NCBI GenBank assembly: GCA_037176885.1
Contig: JAWWNJ010000168.1
Coordinates: 248,001-312,000, forward strand
DNA length: 64,000 nt
Direction: 5' to 3'
Origin: Favolaschia claudopus
Taxonomy: Eukaryota > Basidiomycota > Agaricomycetes > Agaricales > Mycenaceae
How positions within the stretch are numbered: position 1 is the stretch's first letter; each line of letters starts with the position of its first letter. Shown here piece after piece: positions 40,256-51,700 of this stretch. The position numbers were made by a program, and so were the translations under genes. The notes under the pieces were generated by a model. The model was not told the origin of the DNA. It saw only the letters and a program-made list of their open reading frames with translations, and did no database searches.

Positions 40256-42278
40256 ATGCCGCCGCCCCCACAATCGCCCACCATCCCCCATTGTTCACGG
40301 CCCGCCAGTCCCGTAAAGGGTGTTGCGGGTCTTCCGCCAAACTCATACTACCGTGACATTCATATGGATACCGCCAAAGGCCTGACTGCCGCAGGTTTCC
40401 CCGATGTCCGCATGGCCACCGCCAAAGGCTTTCCCAACGATATCATGATGGAGACCGCGAAGGGAGGCAAGACCATGAAAGCCGGCGGCTTTCAGATGTG
40501 GGAGCTCGAATTGCTCGACAATCCAGAAGTCAAACGCAAAGCTACAGTCGCGCAACTATGTAGGTGTTGAATCAATCTCGAGCTTCTCTGAATTTCGGGC
40601 GGATTGATTCACCAAGCGCGATGAATGTTTTCTAGATTTCCTCGATTATTATTTCCAGACCCTCGGCTACCTGCATTCGCGTAAAGAACGGCGTGCAAAA
40701 TTCGATAAGGATACGACAGCGCGAGATCTCAAACCTTCCGAGTACGCGAAAGAGTTCAAGTCGTACTGCGGACGGGAACGCGTTCTTCTACGTCGACGGC
40801 GGACAAAGCTACGAGTCGATCAGTTCCATATCATTGCGCAGGTCGGGCAGGGAGGGTATGGCGAGGTGTTTTTGGCTCGGAAACAGGAGACGGGTGAGGT
40901 CTGCGCGTTGAAGAAGATGAGGAAGCGGACACTGTTCAAGATGGACGAGGTACGCCGATACTCCTCCAACTGCTTGCACCGCGTTAGCGAGCCTTCTACA
41001 GATTCGGCACGTCTTGGTGGAACGCGATATCCTCACTGCGACCAAAACGCCTTGGCTCGTGAGACTTCTCTACGCTTTCCAGGATCCTCAATTTGTCTAT
41101 CTTGCTATGGAATACGTCCCCGGTGGCGACTTCCGCACGCTCCTAAATAACTCTGGGGTACTCAAGGAAGAACATGCCCGTTTCTACATCAGCGAGATGT
41201 TCGCCGCCGTAAATGAATTGCACAAACTTGGTTATATCCATCGCGACCTCAAGCCAGAGGTTTGTTCCGTTGTGGTCCACGAATGACTCCCTCATTGTTT
41301 CGCAGAACTTCCTTGTCGATAGCTCTGGACATGTCAAGCTCACCGATTTTGGTCTCGCAACTGGGGCTCTGAACCCGAAACTGATAGAGTCGCTCAAAAT
41401 CAAGGTGACTCCGGCGCTATAAGTTCTGTTTCCTCTCTTCAACGTCCACTATCTAGCTCGACAAAGTGAAAGACAATCAAATCGTCCATCGATCAACTAT
41501 AGAACGTCGTTCCATTTACCGCTCCATTCGTAACGAAGACGCACGCTATGCCGACTCCATTGTTGGATCTCCGGATTATATGGTATGTCAATTCTCCATT
41601 CTAGGTGCTAATGCTCACTTGTTTTGGCGTGACCAGGCTCCTGAGGTTCTGCGCGGAAAACCATACAACCTTTCGGTCGACTACTGGTCACTCGGCTGCA
41701 TTCTCTTTGAGTTCCTCGCAGGTTTCCCCCCATTCAGCGGTAGCACCCCCGAAGAAACATGGACGAATTTGAAGAATTGGTCTACCGTTCTCCGTCGTCC
41801 AGAGTACGACAAACCTGAGGATCTCGTCTTCAATCTCACCGACACTGCGTGGGACGCTGTTACCTGGTTCGTCTCCACTCTGCATACGTCTGACTATTCA
41901 GCTCAACGACACTTTTCTCGCAGCCTCATCTCTCACGCATCCACCCGCTACACCTCCATCACCCAACTAAGCGGCCACACATTCTTCAAAAACGTCAAAT
42001 GGGACGACCTCCGTTCCGTTAACGCACCTTTCGTACCCGCGCTCGACTCTGAGATTGACACGGGGTACTACGACGACTTTACGTCGCTGGAAGACATGGC
42101 CAAGTATGCGGAGGTGAAGGAGAAGCAGCGGAACGTCGATGCTGTCAAGGAGAAGGAGGAGGCGTTTGGACGTGGCGTATGGGTTGGGTTTACTTTTGGC
42201 AAGAATGGCCCTGGGCGCCAGACAGGATTCGGTGGAGGAGCAGGGTACGAAGATGGCGCACTTGCGACTATTTTCTAG
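40256..42278 (+). CDS. dbf2: Dbf2/Sid2-type NDR kinase (mitotic exit / septation)
   Basis: AGC-family serine/threonine kinase of the NDR/LATS group, acting with a Mob1 partner in mitotic exit or septation signalling. The Pro-rich N terminus contains three copies of a D-[IV]-x-M-x-TAKG motif (residues 34-42, 50-58, 62-70). After an intron comes the Mob-binding region with [20 protein letters not shown]. Kinase motifs: [11 protein letters not shown] (P loop), CALKKM (catalytic Lys), [10 protein letters not shown] (HRD), LTDFGLATG (DFG), an NDR-type activation segment with [10 protein letters not shown] and APEVL joined by an intron, and [13 protein letters not shown]. The C terminus has a hydrophobic phosphorylation motif WVGFTF. 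Several short introns. TAG at 42276-42278. The family assignment is strong; Dbf2/Sid2 rather than Cbk1/Orb6 is favoured by the N-terminal motif. Confidence 0.9.
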
Positions 42279-42552
42279 ATGCTCTGGTCGCTGTTTTTGA
42301 TGACACTTGAAATGATTCGCGTTGTTACCCTTGGAATATCTGGAACTGCATAGCCATACCCCGTACTGTACTTTTGTCTTGTATTGCAGCTTTACAGGTT
42401 GCCCGTATACATTTTGGCCCACTCAAAAATTCGAATCCTTGTTCGATCGTGTCTGCCGTCACGTGCAATCACGATCACGTTCATTTCAACCTCGCCACTC
42501 TCCCACGCTCTTTGCGCTTGGTCCTCACTAGGCCTCACTCTTACTCGCAACG

Positions 42553-44084
42553 ATGACCACCGTAGGCTCTGTAACTCGTCAAATAGCTGCTCTAGAGATC
42601 TCAGGGTCTAACTCTCGCTCCTTCGCTCCCTCATCATCCACCGCGCGGCCCGCACACACGAAACAACCTAGCCAGCCGAATGTCGCCAAACTCCTCACAA
42701 AGTTTGCCGCACCCAACTTGAATGCTAGCCAGTCGAGCTTAGCTGGCCTTCCTCCACCCCCATCGCGCAAAGAGAAAGAAGCGGCGGCGACGCAGCAGGC
42801 GTCTCTTGACATCGGGCGGTATGATGGAGGACTGGAGTTGGAGAATGAGGAACGAGGGGAAGTTGTGTCCGGGGAGGCTGCTGCTGAGCTTGCGCTTGAC
42901 TCTAGTCTATCTCAGTAAGCACATCGGGAGGCATACTCTCTGATTGTTTATCGATTTATCGGCACAGGACGTATCCTACGCAAGAATGGACTCTTCATTC
43001 ATTCGACATGGGCAGGCCACTGGGAAAAGGTAGACACATCCGATATTGCATCTCTCGGCAGCTGATCAATACGCTTAGGCAAATTTGGCCGTGTATACAT
43101 GGTTCGCACCAAGACCGCCCCCAATTACATCCTCGCGCTCAAAACACTCTACAAATCCGAACTCGTCAAAAACAACGTAGAGAAACAGACTCGCCGTGAG
43201 ATTGAGATTCAGCAAAACCTCCGCCACCCGAACATCATCCGACTCTACGGCTTCTTTCACGATGAAAAACGTATCTTCCTCATGATCGAATTTGCGGGCA
43301 AGGGCGAGCTATACAAGCAGCTCAGTAAGCACGGGAGCTTCACAGAAAAGAGAAGCGCGAGGTACATTGACCAGATGGCTGACGCCCTCATCTACCTTCA
43401 CGGAAAACATGTCATCCATCGCGACATCAAGCCCGAGAACTTACTAGTCGGGATGAACGGCGAGCTGAAGATCGGAGACTTTGGCTGGTGGGTGGTTGCG
43501 TATTACTCTGCATGTTGGCTTGCTGACTTGAACCTCAGGTCTGTTCATGCCCCAGGCTTGCGGAGAACGACGTTATGCGGGACCTTGGACTATTTGCCGC
43601 CGGAGATGGTTGAAGGCAAGGACCACAATGAGAAGGTAGCACCGTTGAAATTAGCTGCCCTGCTTCATTCTAATTTGGCGTAGGTGGATCACTGGGCGCT
43701 CGGAGTGCTAACATACGAATTCATGATTGGGGCCCCTCCTTTTGAGGACCGCGGAAGCGTCAAGAGTAAGCTCCCCTGTTTTCCAACTGGTGTGTTGCTA
43801 GCTAACCCGTTGCTGCTGCGCAGACACATACCGTAGGATTGCACGCGTCGATCTTAAATTCCCTCCCACTATCTCAGCCGAGGCCAAGGATCTCATATCC
43901 AGGGTACGTCAATCCTCTCCCATTCCTTTGTTTCTCGTCTCGCCTGGAAGGCAAGCTCACCGAACATCTTGTACAGCTCCTTCAATACGATCCGCAGAAA
44001 CGGATTCAGCTGACTGACGTTTTGAATCACCCGTGGATTGTACGATATCGGCCGCAAGGTGCGGTTCGACAGAGTACCATCTGA
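42553..44084 (+). CDS. ark1: Aurora kinase (Ipl1/Ark1)
   Basis: Mitotic serine/threonine kinase of the chromosomal passenger complex, correcting kinetochore attachments. A disordered Ser/Ala-rich N terminus of about 120 residues (with [14 protein letters not shown]) precedes the kinase domain. [15 protein letters not shown] and [11 protein letters not shown] are joined across an intron at the P loop. [10 protein letters not shown] holds the catalytic Lys, and the Aurora-typical [19 protein letters not shown] follows. [13 protein letters not shown] and IGDFGWSVHAP are next, with an intron between W and S. The T loop is [16 protein letters not shown]. The C lobe has [20 protein letters not shown] and ends [10 protein letters not shown], with TGA at 44082-44084. 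It starts 275 bp after the Dbf2-like kinase, on the same strand. Confidence 0.95.
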
Positions 44085-44564
44085 ACTTAGACTGTCCCTC
44101 GCACTGTGTACATGTACTACATCTACTTTCACTCTTCACGTACCTAAGTTATATTGCATGGACTCACTTACACTTCGCATTTCGGCAACCTGGCGAAACG
44201 GGCGTCAGTTCCAATTTTCGGATCAGATCCTTCTCATCGTTTTCCTTCGCCGCCATGGCTAGTACTTACTGACATAGTACTTACAACTACTCGCGCTCAG
44301 CGCTCAACGTTCAACCCCGCCCACAGTTTGGACCCGACAGTAAGGTCCCAAACACGATGAGCCTGGAACGTCGTCATGATCTTCAAGCGGTTCATACAGC
44401 GCCTGCCCCAAAATGATTTCTCTTCCGCCGGGTGGAGCATTCAATACAGTCTATCGGTTTCACGGCACCTCGAAGCCACACCTTCACAGCTTTCGCTAAC
44501 AACTCATGGCCCTTTTATATCGGTCGTATTCGACTGTCGAGGGAGAAACTGATACCCACCTACC
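44085..44564. other. Intergenic between Aurora and the membrane protein
   Basis: No gene seen. A TATA-like TTTTATATC near 44512-44520 lies about 45-50 bp upstream of the next start codon. Confidence 0.4.
44512..44520 (+). promoter_or_regulatory. TATA-like box of membrane protein copy 2
   Basis: TTTTATATC, about 45 bp upstream of the ATG at 44565. It occupies a position comparable to the TATA box of the paralogue at 4067. Confidence 0.35.
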
Positions 44565-45201
44565 ATGACCATGACACGACGAACCCAGACTCTGAAATCT
44601 GTACCAATTTATCTCTGTGCGCTTTCGCTACTACCGACTGCTTTCTCGGCGCAATGCTTCGGGTGAGCTCGAGCTTTTCCTGTACATTCGTCTCAGCTGA
44701 GTTGTCGCGTTGCACAGTAATGGATGCGACAGTTCAGACGACTTCAATCGCGGACGGAATACTGTTCTAACCACCGCTGCAATAGTAGGCATTGTAATCG
44801 GCGTCAGTGAGTTATATTCCCAATACTCAATGCACCCTTTCTAAGTACATCTCCAACTATGATCAGCGGCTTTACTGTCCCTCGTCGGCATCATCTTCGC
44901 CATTGTGAGGTACCGCCGAATCAAGAGGTTCCAGCGATCATACGTGCAAAATGCGCAAGCGAATGCTGCTGCTATGAATGAGAACCCTATGGGGGCACCA
45001 CCGACCTATCCTACGACGGCCCATTCGCACCATACCCATGGCCTACATCATTCGAATATGCACAACCAGCATATGGATATGCATCACCAGGCCCACAACA
45101 ATGCGCTTCAGGCAAATATCAATAACAATCTCACGACGGGAGGATTTGGTGGTGCTGGCCCTGGTGTGGGGGGTGGAGGTGTGGGTGGAGGCGCGGTGTA
45201 G
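44565..45201 (+). CDS. Small type I single-pass membrane protein, copy 2
   Basis: Paralogue of the gene at 4141-4639. The ATG at 44565 (a second in-frame ATG is at 44571) starts a signal peptide with core VPIYLCALSLLPTAFSA, followed by a two-cysteine segment (QCFGNGCDSSDDF). One transmembrane helix follows (TTAAIVGIVIGVTALLSLVGIIFAIV), then the near-identical juxtamembrane block RYRRIKRFQRSYVQNAQAN. The cytoplasmic tail is longer than in copy 1, with a His/Met/Asn-rich part and a Gly-rich end (GVGGGGVGGGAV). Both introns are in positions equivalent to copy 1. TAG is at 45199-45201. Function unknown; the His/Met-rich tail could bind metal, but that is speculation. Confidence 0.8.
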
Positions 45202-45704
45202 AATTCGGCCAACAGTTCGAAGAAGGATGCCAACTGTAACGACTGTAAATATAAATATTGTACTCAATCCCGAGCAGTAATGCATGCCTGTCGCACTGCC
45301 TGAGCTCTGAGATTCGAGTCTTCAGGCAGGCGGGAGGTACGGTTCGAGAGACGAGTTTACAGGGATGTTCACCTTCGAGGTCATCTACATACCCTGACTT
45401 ATGTATTTACTACCTGCCACAAATTCAGAGACGACGGTGACTAGAAACAATTACCGCGATTTTGGGGGGTGCTCAGAAACAATAATGTCGGGTCGGCTGA
45501 GACCGAATGAAATTGACGTTCAGTTTGTGCCGGTACTAAGCAACCTGCATTAATATTGTGAATGGTACATAGTCTACATAGTTTGGTTCATGATTCATAA
45601 CAGTACAGTGTTCACAGTGTACATATGCAAGAAAGATAATGAATAAACAATCAAGAAATTGGCGAGGCTTCCTTCGTCAGAAGCGTCCCCAAGATAGGAA
45701 CGTG
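45202..45704. other. Convergent intergenic region
   Basis: Nothing notable apart from 3' UTR-like sequence between two convergent genes. Confidence 0.4.
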
Positions 45705-48700
45705 TCAGGTCTCCCCGACCTTCACCTCTACAATGGATACAACCTCGCTGAGGTCTGACAGATAAACCTGGGTAGGGATGTTGACCTCCTCCCTCTGTCC
45801 AATTTCAACGCCCGCAGAAGTAGAAACACCTCTAGCGGGCGCAGTTGTCGCATCTTGAACTGGGCTAGGATCTGGAAAGAAGACTGAGCACAAGGACGGA
45901 ACGACGGAGTGGCTGCATGTACATACAATTCATATACAGATCAGAAAGGTCGTCGACATTCAATGCTGGTTTCTTCCTTGCGGACGCCTGTACAAACACC
46001 TTCGGCTGCACAATCCCTTTATATGCTCTGTCAAGATGAAGGGTTACGCCGTCTTGTGCTTTGAACGGCAAGCTTCGGATGAACAGGATCGCCGTCGAGA
46101 CCTGGCTCTTCAAAGCCATGAGATCCCCCGTCTTGTGCAGATCGGCTGTAGGGGAAAGATTCTTTTGCATCTGTAGGATCTTCTTGACCGCATCGCTGTG
46201 TTCAACCCGTCAGATACTTTGTCGACTGCACTGCGATAACAAGACACTCACGTCAGCTCCGTTAATTGTTTGTCGAGTGCTTCCAGCCTCTCGTGCTTGG
46301 CATCGCGCAGGTCTCTTTTCACCTGTTTCTTCTGCTTTTGCGCAACGTCCAAGATGAGATCAAGACATAGGAGGAGATGCGGAAGGGGGCCGAGATATCG
46401 AAACTTGTAGTTGCGATTCGGCCACTCGATGTTCTCTGCTTCCGACAAACACGCAGCGAAAGAGCTGGCATAGCTTACGGCGAGGTTTGACTTCAGCATG
46501 TCCGCCTTTCGTTGGGCAGCGCGTCTCTGCGCTCGTTTGAATGCGCTTTGGATTATTGAAGCGGCGTGTTTCTCTTCCTCCGTGTGCTCCACAGCTTCTA
46601 ACGCAGGCGGCATAGCAACAGATTCAGCAGCTGGGAACACCTCTTCTGCCTCTACGCCCTGGGTGAAACCGGGATCGTTAGGCTCCTCAACGGCGACTTC
46701 GTCGATACCGTCCAGGATCTCCTCCGCGCTCTCGAGGGCCGCTTCTTGAGCCGACACCTTTTCGATCAAGGCCTCCGAAGTCCCTAGTAAATGAGGAATC
46801 TCTTCGGGCAACTTATATACGATTTGCCGTACTTGACGAATGGGGTACGGCAGCGGGCGATCTGCGTGAACCAAGACTACCAATTCGTCAAGTGCAGACC
46901 CAGCAGTTGACCACTGTAGTGCTTGTACAAGACCAGACCAACTCGTGGCAGTCACATATCTGGACTGTGTGAATAATGTGCTGCACGGAATGTATCGTAG
47001 TGTTTACCTGTGGGATAGATGAAGGGTCTTGGGATTCGGATCCGATTGACGAAGACGAGTGAGATTTTTCAATATTCTGGACTGAGAACCGGGCTGGCTC
47101 GAGTGGTAGCCCACTAGTACAAGGATATCGTGGGTTAGGCTCGGGTCTCTGAATTCTACGGCACAAGAAACTCACGTAGACATATGCATTTGCACCTATG
47201 AAACCATGAGTGTGCGGATCGATAAGAGATTAGTGAAAGCATACACCCGAGCAAAGAATGTGTCCCGATATCTCCAGCCCAGATTTGACATATTCTTGTT
47301 CTCGTGCAATAAATGTTCTGCCCAGACATTCGTTAAAGAGCAAACGTTTGATTTGCAGCGGATTCACCTGCTCCAGTACCCGTGTAAAGACGCTCCAGAA
47401 GCTTCCCCAAACATTGCGCCAAGAGTCCAAAAGTGTGAGTTTGACGTCGACCTTCACCGGCTATGCTCGTCCAATTTACCATCCAACTCAAAGGAAGAGT
47501 CACATTATGCACGGGCCCGCGCTGTTGACGATCCGCTACAATCAGGCAAGCGCAGAGATGTTCCACAATATCGCACAAGACGGTGGTTTGAATAGGAAGG
47601 GAATTTTCTACGCAGTGCCTACTGGGTTTCAGCAGGCAACTACGGGAATCATGTCCGTTGACCTACCGAACGAAAAGCACCCCGGCAGAAATGCAAGTTT
47701 CTTGGCGACCTTCCAGAGATAACAGGAATTCTCCAACAACATAGTTAGAGCCAGCTCGCACGTAAACAGATGGCTGCATCCGCATGAACGCGGAGTTTGT
47801 CAAGTAAGACATAGCACCTTTGGGGTCAAGCTGGAAACTGAGCCGACAAACTTGTGCGAGGTTCGAAAGGAACTTCGGGGCGGGGAAGAACTCGAAATCA
47901 TAAACCCAACTCCGAACCCATTCTTTCACAACACGGAAGCCTGCCTCAGCCTCCGGAATTGAACCGAGATCGAGACTGGATGCCGAACCAAGGCGGTAAA
48001 AGGACGGGTACAGAGACGAATAGAGCCGCGTGATCCAGTACCTGGATCAATGTAAGTGGTGCTGAATGGGACATAACAGGGGAGTATGAACCGTCTGTCA
48101 ATGGGTTCATTGATCACGAATTGCGCCGCTTGCAAGATCAATATTTGCTGCAGGTGAATTCTAACTCGCGCATTGAACTCCTTCCGAGTAGGAACTGGAC
48201 CATGTTCATGGAGACAATCGACACGATAGCATTTGCCCTCGAAGACGGCGAACACGAGACAGAGAGACAATGCGCGAGTTCGTTTACACATCTCGTTCTC
48301 TCGCAAGACCCGGTGTTCGAGACGTTCCTTTAGGTGCTGCGTATAGACATCCCTTAGCTCAAAGCTAGTGAGTGTGATGTCTTCCTCGCCGGTCGAGCGT
48401 TGGAAGGCTAGATGATTCGATCGCTGTAACGCCGAGTGCAGGAACGTTCCCTGCGGAACCAAGAAGTCGTTGTCGCCTAGACGAGTATATCCAAAGAGCT
48501 TCTCCACCAGAGGTTGATTGCACGGATCTGCCCATACGAACTTGTTCAGCAATTTGACGTAACCATAGAATATTTGAAGCTCTTTAACAACACCATCGAC
48601 AAGAAGAGCCTGGATTTTAGGAGGATTAATGAAGACGAGATCGTAGCATAGAAGAGCAGCGGCGGGATCGCTCTCTTCAAAGGACTCTCCGAGAAGCTGC

Positions 48701-51700
48701 AGCTGCGAAACTTCGCGACGACATAGGGCTTGAAACATCAAGAGCTGGACTTTCGTGTTAAAACCAAGATAAATGATACAGGAAGGCGCAAGCACCTCAT
48801 TGCGTTGATTTTCTGACAGCGTAAGAGCCTCGGCTTTGGTGGCAAAATCCAACAATTGCAACAGGGAAGGATCCTCCATGTTCGGAGATACGGCAAAAGA
48901 AATCTTACGCCACAGACTTTGAAGGATGCATTCGGCGCCACGACGAATGGATTCCTCGCTATCTCGCTCGCGTAGAAATAGCTTGATAGCTTCAAGCGTT
49001 CTCCCTTCCTCGAGGTGAACTTCAGCCGCATCGCTATACCTTCCAAGTGATTCGAGGAGTGTGGCATGAGCAACATCGAGTCCACGCTCCTCAAGGTATT
49101 CAAGTGCTTCTTCGTATGAGGAGAAGAGTGCATGCGCTTTACTAGAAGGTGGATAAGTATGCGCCAGGAATACAGAGAAGTGTCGAACTGACTCGAAGGA
49201 TTGCTCCTTATAATAAAATAGTCTGGCGACATTCGTCACATTTGAAACGACGACGGGTGTGATTTTCTCTTTATGCTTCTGAACGATATCGACAGCTTCG
49301 TCGAATTTTCCTAGTTTCCGATATAGTTCTGCAGATTTTGTGTACTCTTGGGCTTTCAAATAGACCTCTGCGGCGAGCAACTCTTCTCCAACGGTTTCGA
49401 AGCACTCAGCTGCTATTCTGAAGTAAGCGCGAGTCCCTTCTTCCTTGGCGCATTCCATGAACGCGGATGCCGCCTGCAGGAAGGCAGTCTTTCGGGTCTG
49501 GATCGCTTGGTGATTATTGGAAGTAGGACACTTCCGAGCCTCGGCGCGAAGATGGTATGCTTCAGCCATTGCTGCTTGTTGAGGTAAGAGCGCCCTCTCA
49601 AAGCAATGCTTCGCCTGCCGGTAGCGTTTGTTGGTAAACAATTTTCTGCCCTGGTCCTCCCATTCTGCGGCTGTAAAGAGCCTCAGTACGGATTCGATTT
49701 GGGGAATCCCTACAACTACGCACGGGTCGAAGAGATGGCTAGCCGCGGAGTATCTGTACCTGGGGTGCAATTCTGTACTTGGTCTCGACTCGTCCAAAGT
49801 ATCTATAAACGAAAAGATTCAAGATGGGATTGACGCGAGCAGCGATGACGAACACGCATAGGCTCCCCTTTAGCCGATGTGTCTGCAATCCAAACATTGT
49901 TGCGCGCCCGGGTGATGGCTACATACAGAAACTTAAGCTAATTCGGTCGTCAGGTCAAATTCTTTGAACGAAATGGGGCAGTTTACCTCAATGCATACAC
50001 CAGCGTGACGAGCGGTGTCGAAGAGTGGTGCTGAGCTCTTTCCACTCCCTTCAAGTACGTTGAGAACGACTCTCCATTGAGCCGCGCCTACCGACGAGTC
50101 CTCGAAAAAATTGTACAACAAGACCTGGTGCAGTCAGCGCATTGACTTTCTTAGTCGGCGAACCGCTCACGTCATTGAACTCCAATCCTTTACTCTCATA
50201 CAATGTCCTACAGAACTTTCAGGTTGAGGTCTGTCAACCGTTTCCTTGAACTTACATAATGAGACCAATGTCCCCAACTTGCTCGCGCAGCTTATCGCGG
50301 GCAGCATCATCCCGCACCAGTATGCCTAGGGAATCGAAAACGAGTAAGTAGGCGCGTACGGACGAGCGACTGCACAAGTGGTACTCACATTGTTGAGCAC
50401 CGAATTCAATATAACTTCCTCTGGCAATTGCTTTGCTGCTAAGTTGGGACTTGTCGCAAAGTAAATGGCAGCTTACTCTCGGTCTCCAAACAGGAACTGC
50501 TCATACTGAACGTTGCCGGAATCGAATCCCGTGAAAAATACGGGCCGAAGACCGTCCACAGTGCCTCTCTCGCGATCCAAAGGGTCGATAGAATACGGCC
50601 AGAACTTCATGAGAACCTCAATCACAGAGTGCGCACAATTGACAATCCCAGCATGAGATCGATAGTTGACAGTGAGCTGGAAAGTCCGAGGCTGCGACAC
50701 AGGCTGGTACTGCAGTTCCAATTGCTGGCTTGTCTCGACGCGTCGTTGCTGAGAAAGCGTGAGATTTGAAGTAGGTATGGTATAGAAATGAGGGACCTCG
50801 ATACGGTATATAAACGCCTTCAACTCATTGAAGCGGAACGAACTGCCTATAGATATGGTTTGGGCAGTGTCTCCGGCCCAGAAGAGACCATCAGGATTGT
50901 AGCAAATAGATCGTAACACTACCTCTGTGTTAGCAACGCAAGGTGACCAGATAGTATCGACATTACACAAGGTGTCGATAAGGAGGTTATCCTGAATTTC
51001 ATCGACATACCTTCCCAGAGGTCAAGACATGGAATCGTGATTCAAAACAATCCAACTCACAAGTAATCCAGCTTCTTTCCCGGAACGCCTCGCTGTTGAA
51101 GATGCCGGAGAATAGCATGTGTCCTGTAGACCGTCAGGCCGCCGAATTATGTAGTATCATTGATTCTCCACTCACCGGTCCGCGGCATCAAGGTCGCCAA
51201 ACTCGCGTTTCCGACTCAAATAAGCGGCGAAGAGTTCATATATTTGCTGGCGCTGGGCGGCAAATGTGGACTGAGCACGTTCACTGAGGTTGAGGTATGT
51301 GTCACGATCCAGAAAGGAGGAGGCTGAAGACAATGTCTCCTCCGCTCCCATAATGACACCTACGCGAGGTCAGCTCAATTAAGAAGGCACAGAGGTTCGT
51401 GATCTTACCTAGGAATTCACTAAAGACCCTGGAAGGATCTGAACGCAATGTATCAGCTTTCTGGTGTGATAGAAACATGGACAGGATTACCAAGTCCTTT
51501 GGTCAACACCTGAGGAAAATGCGGCCAGTACGATGCAAGAAATTTGTCGTAGGTGAGTCTGGAGGTTTTCGCTGCGCGCTCGCCGTTGGCAACGACAGTC
51601 AACCCGGATGAAAGTTCGTTTTCCATATCACCCTCCAACAACCCGCAAAGCTAGACACAAACCGTCAGGAGACAATTCAAACCAGATACTCTGCTCGTAC

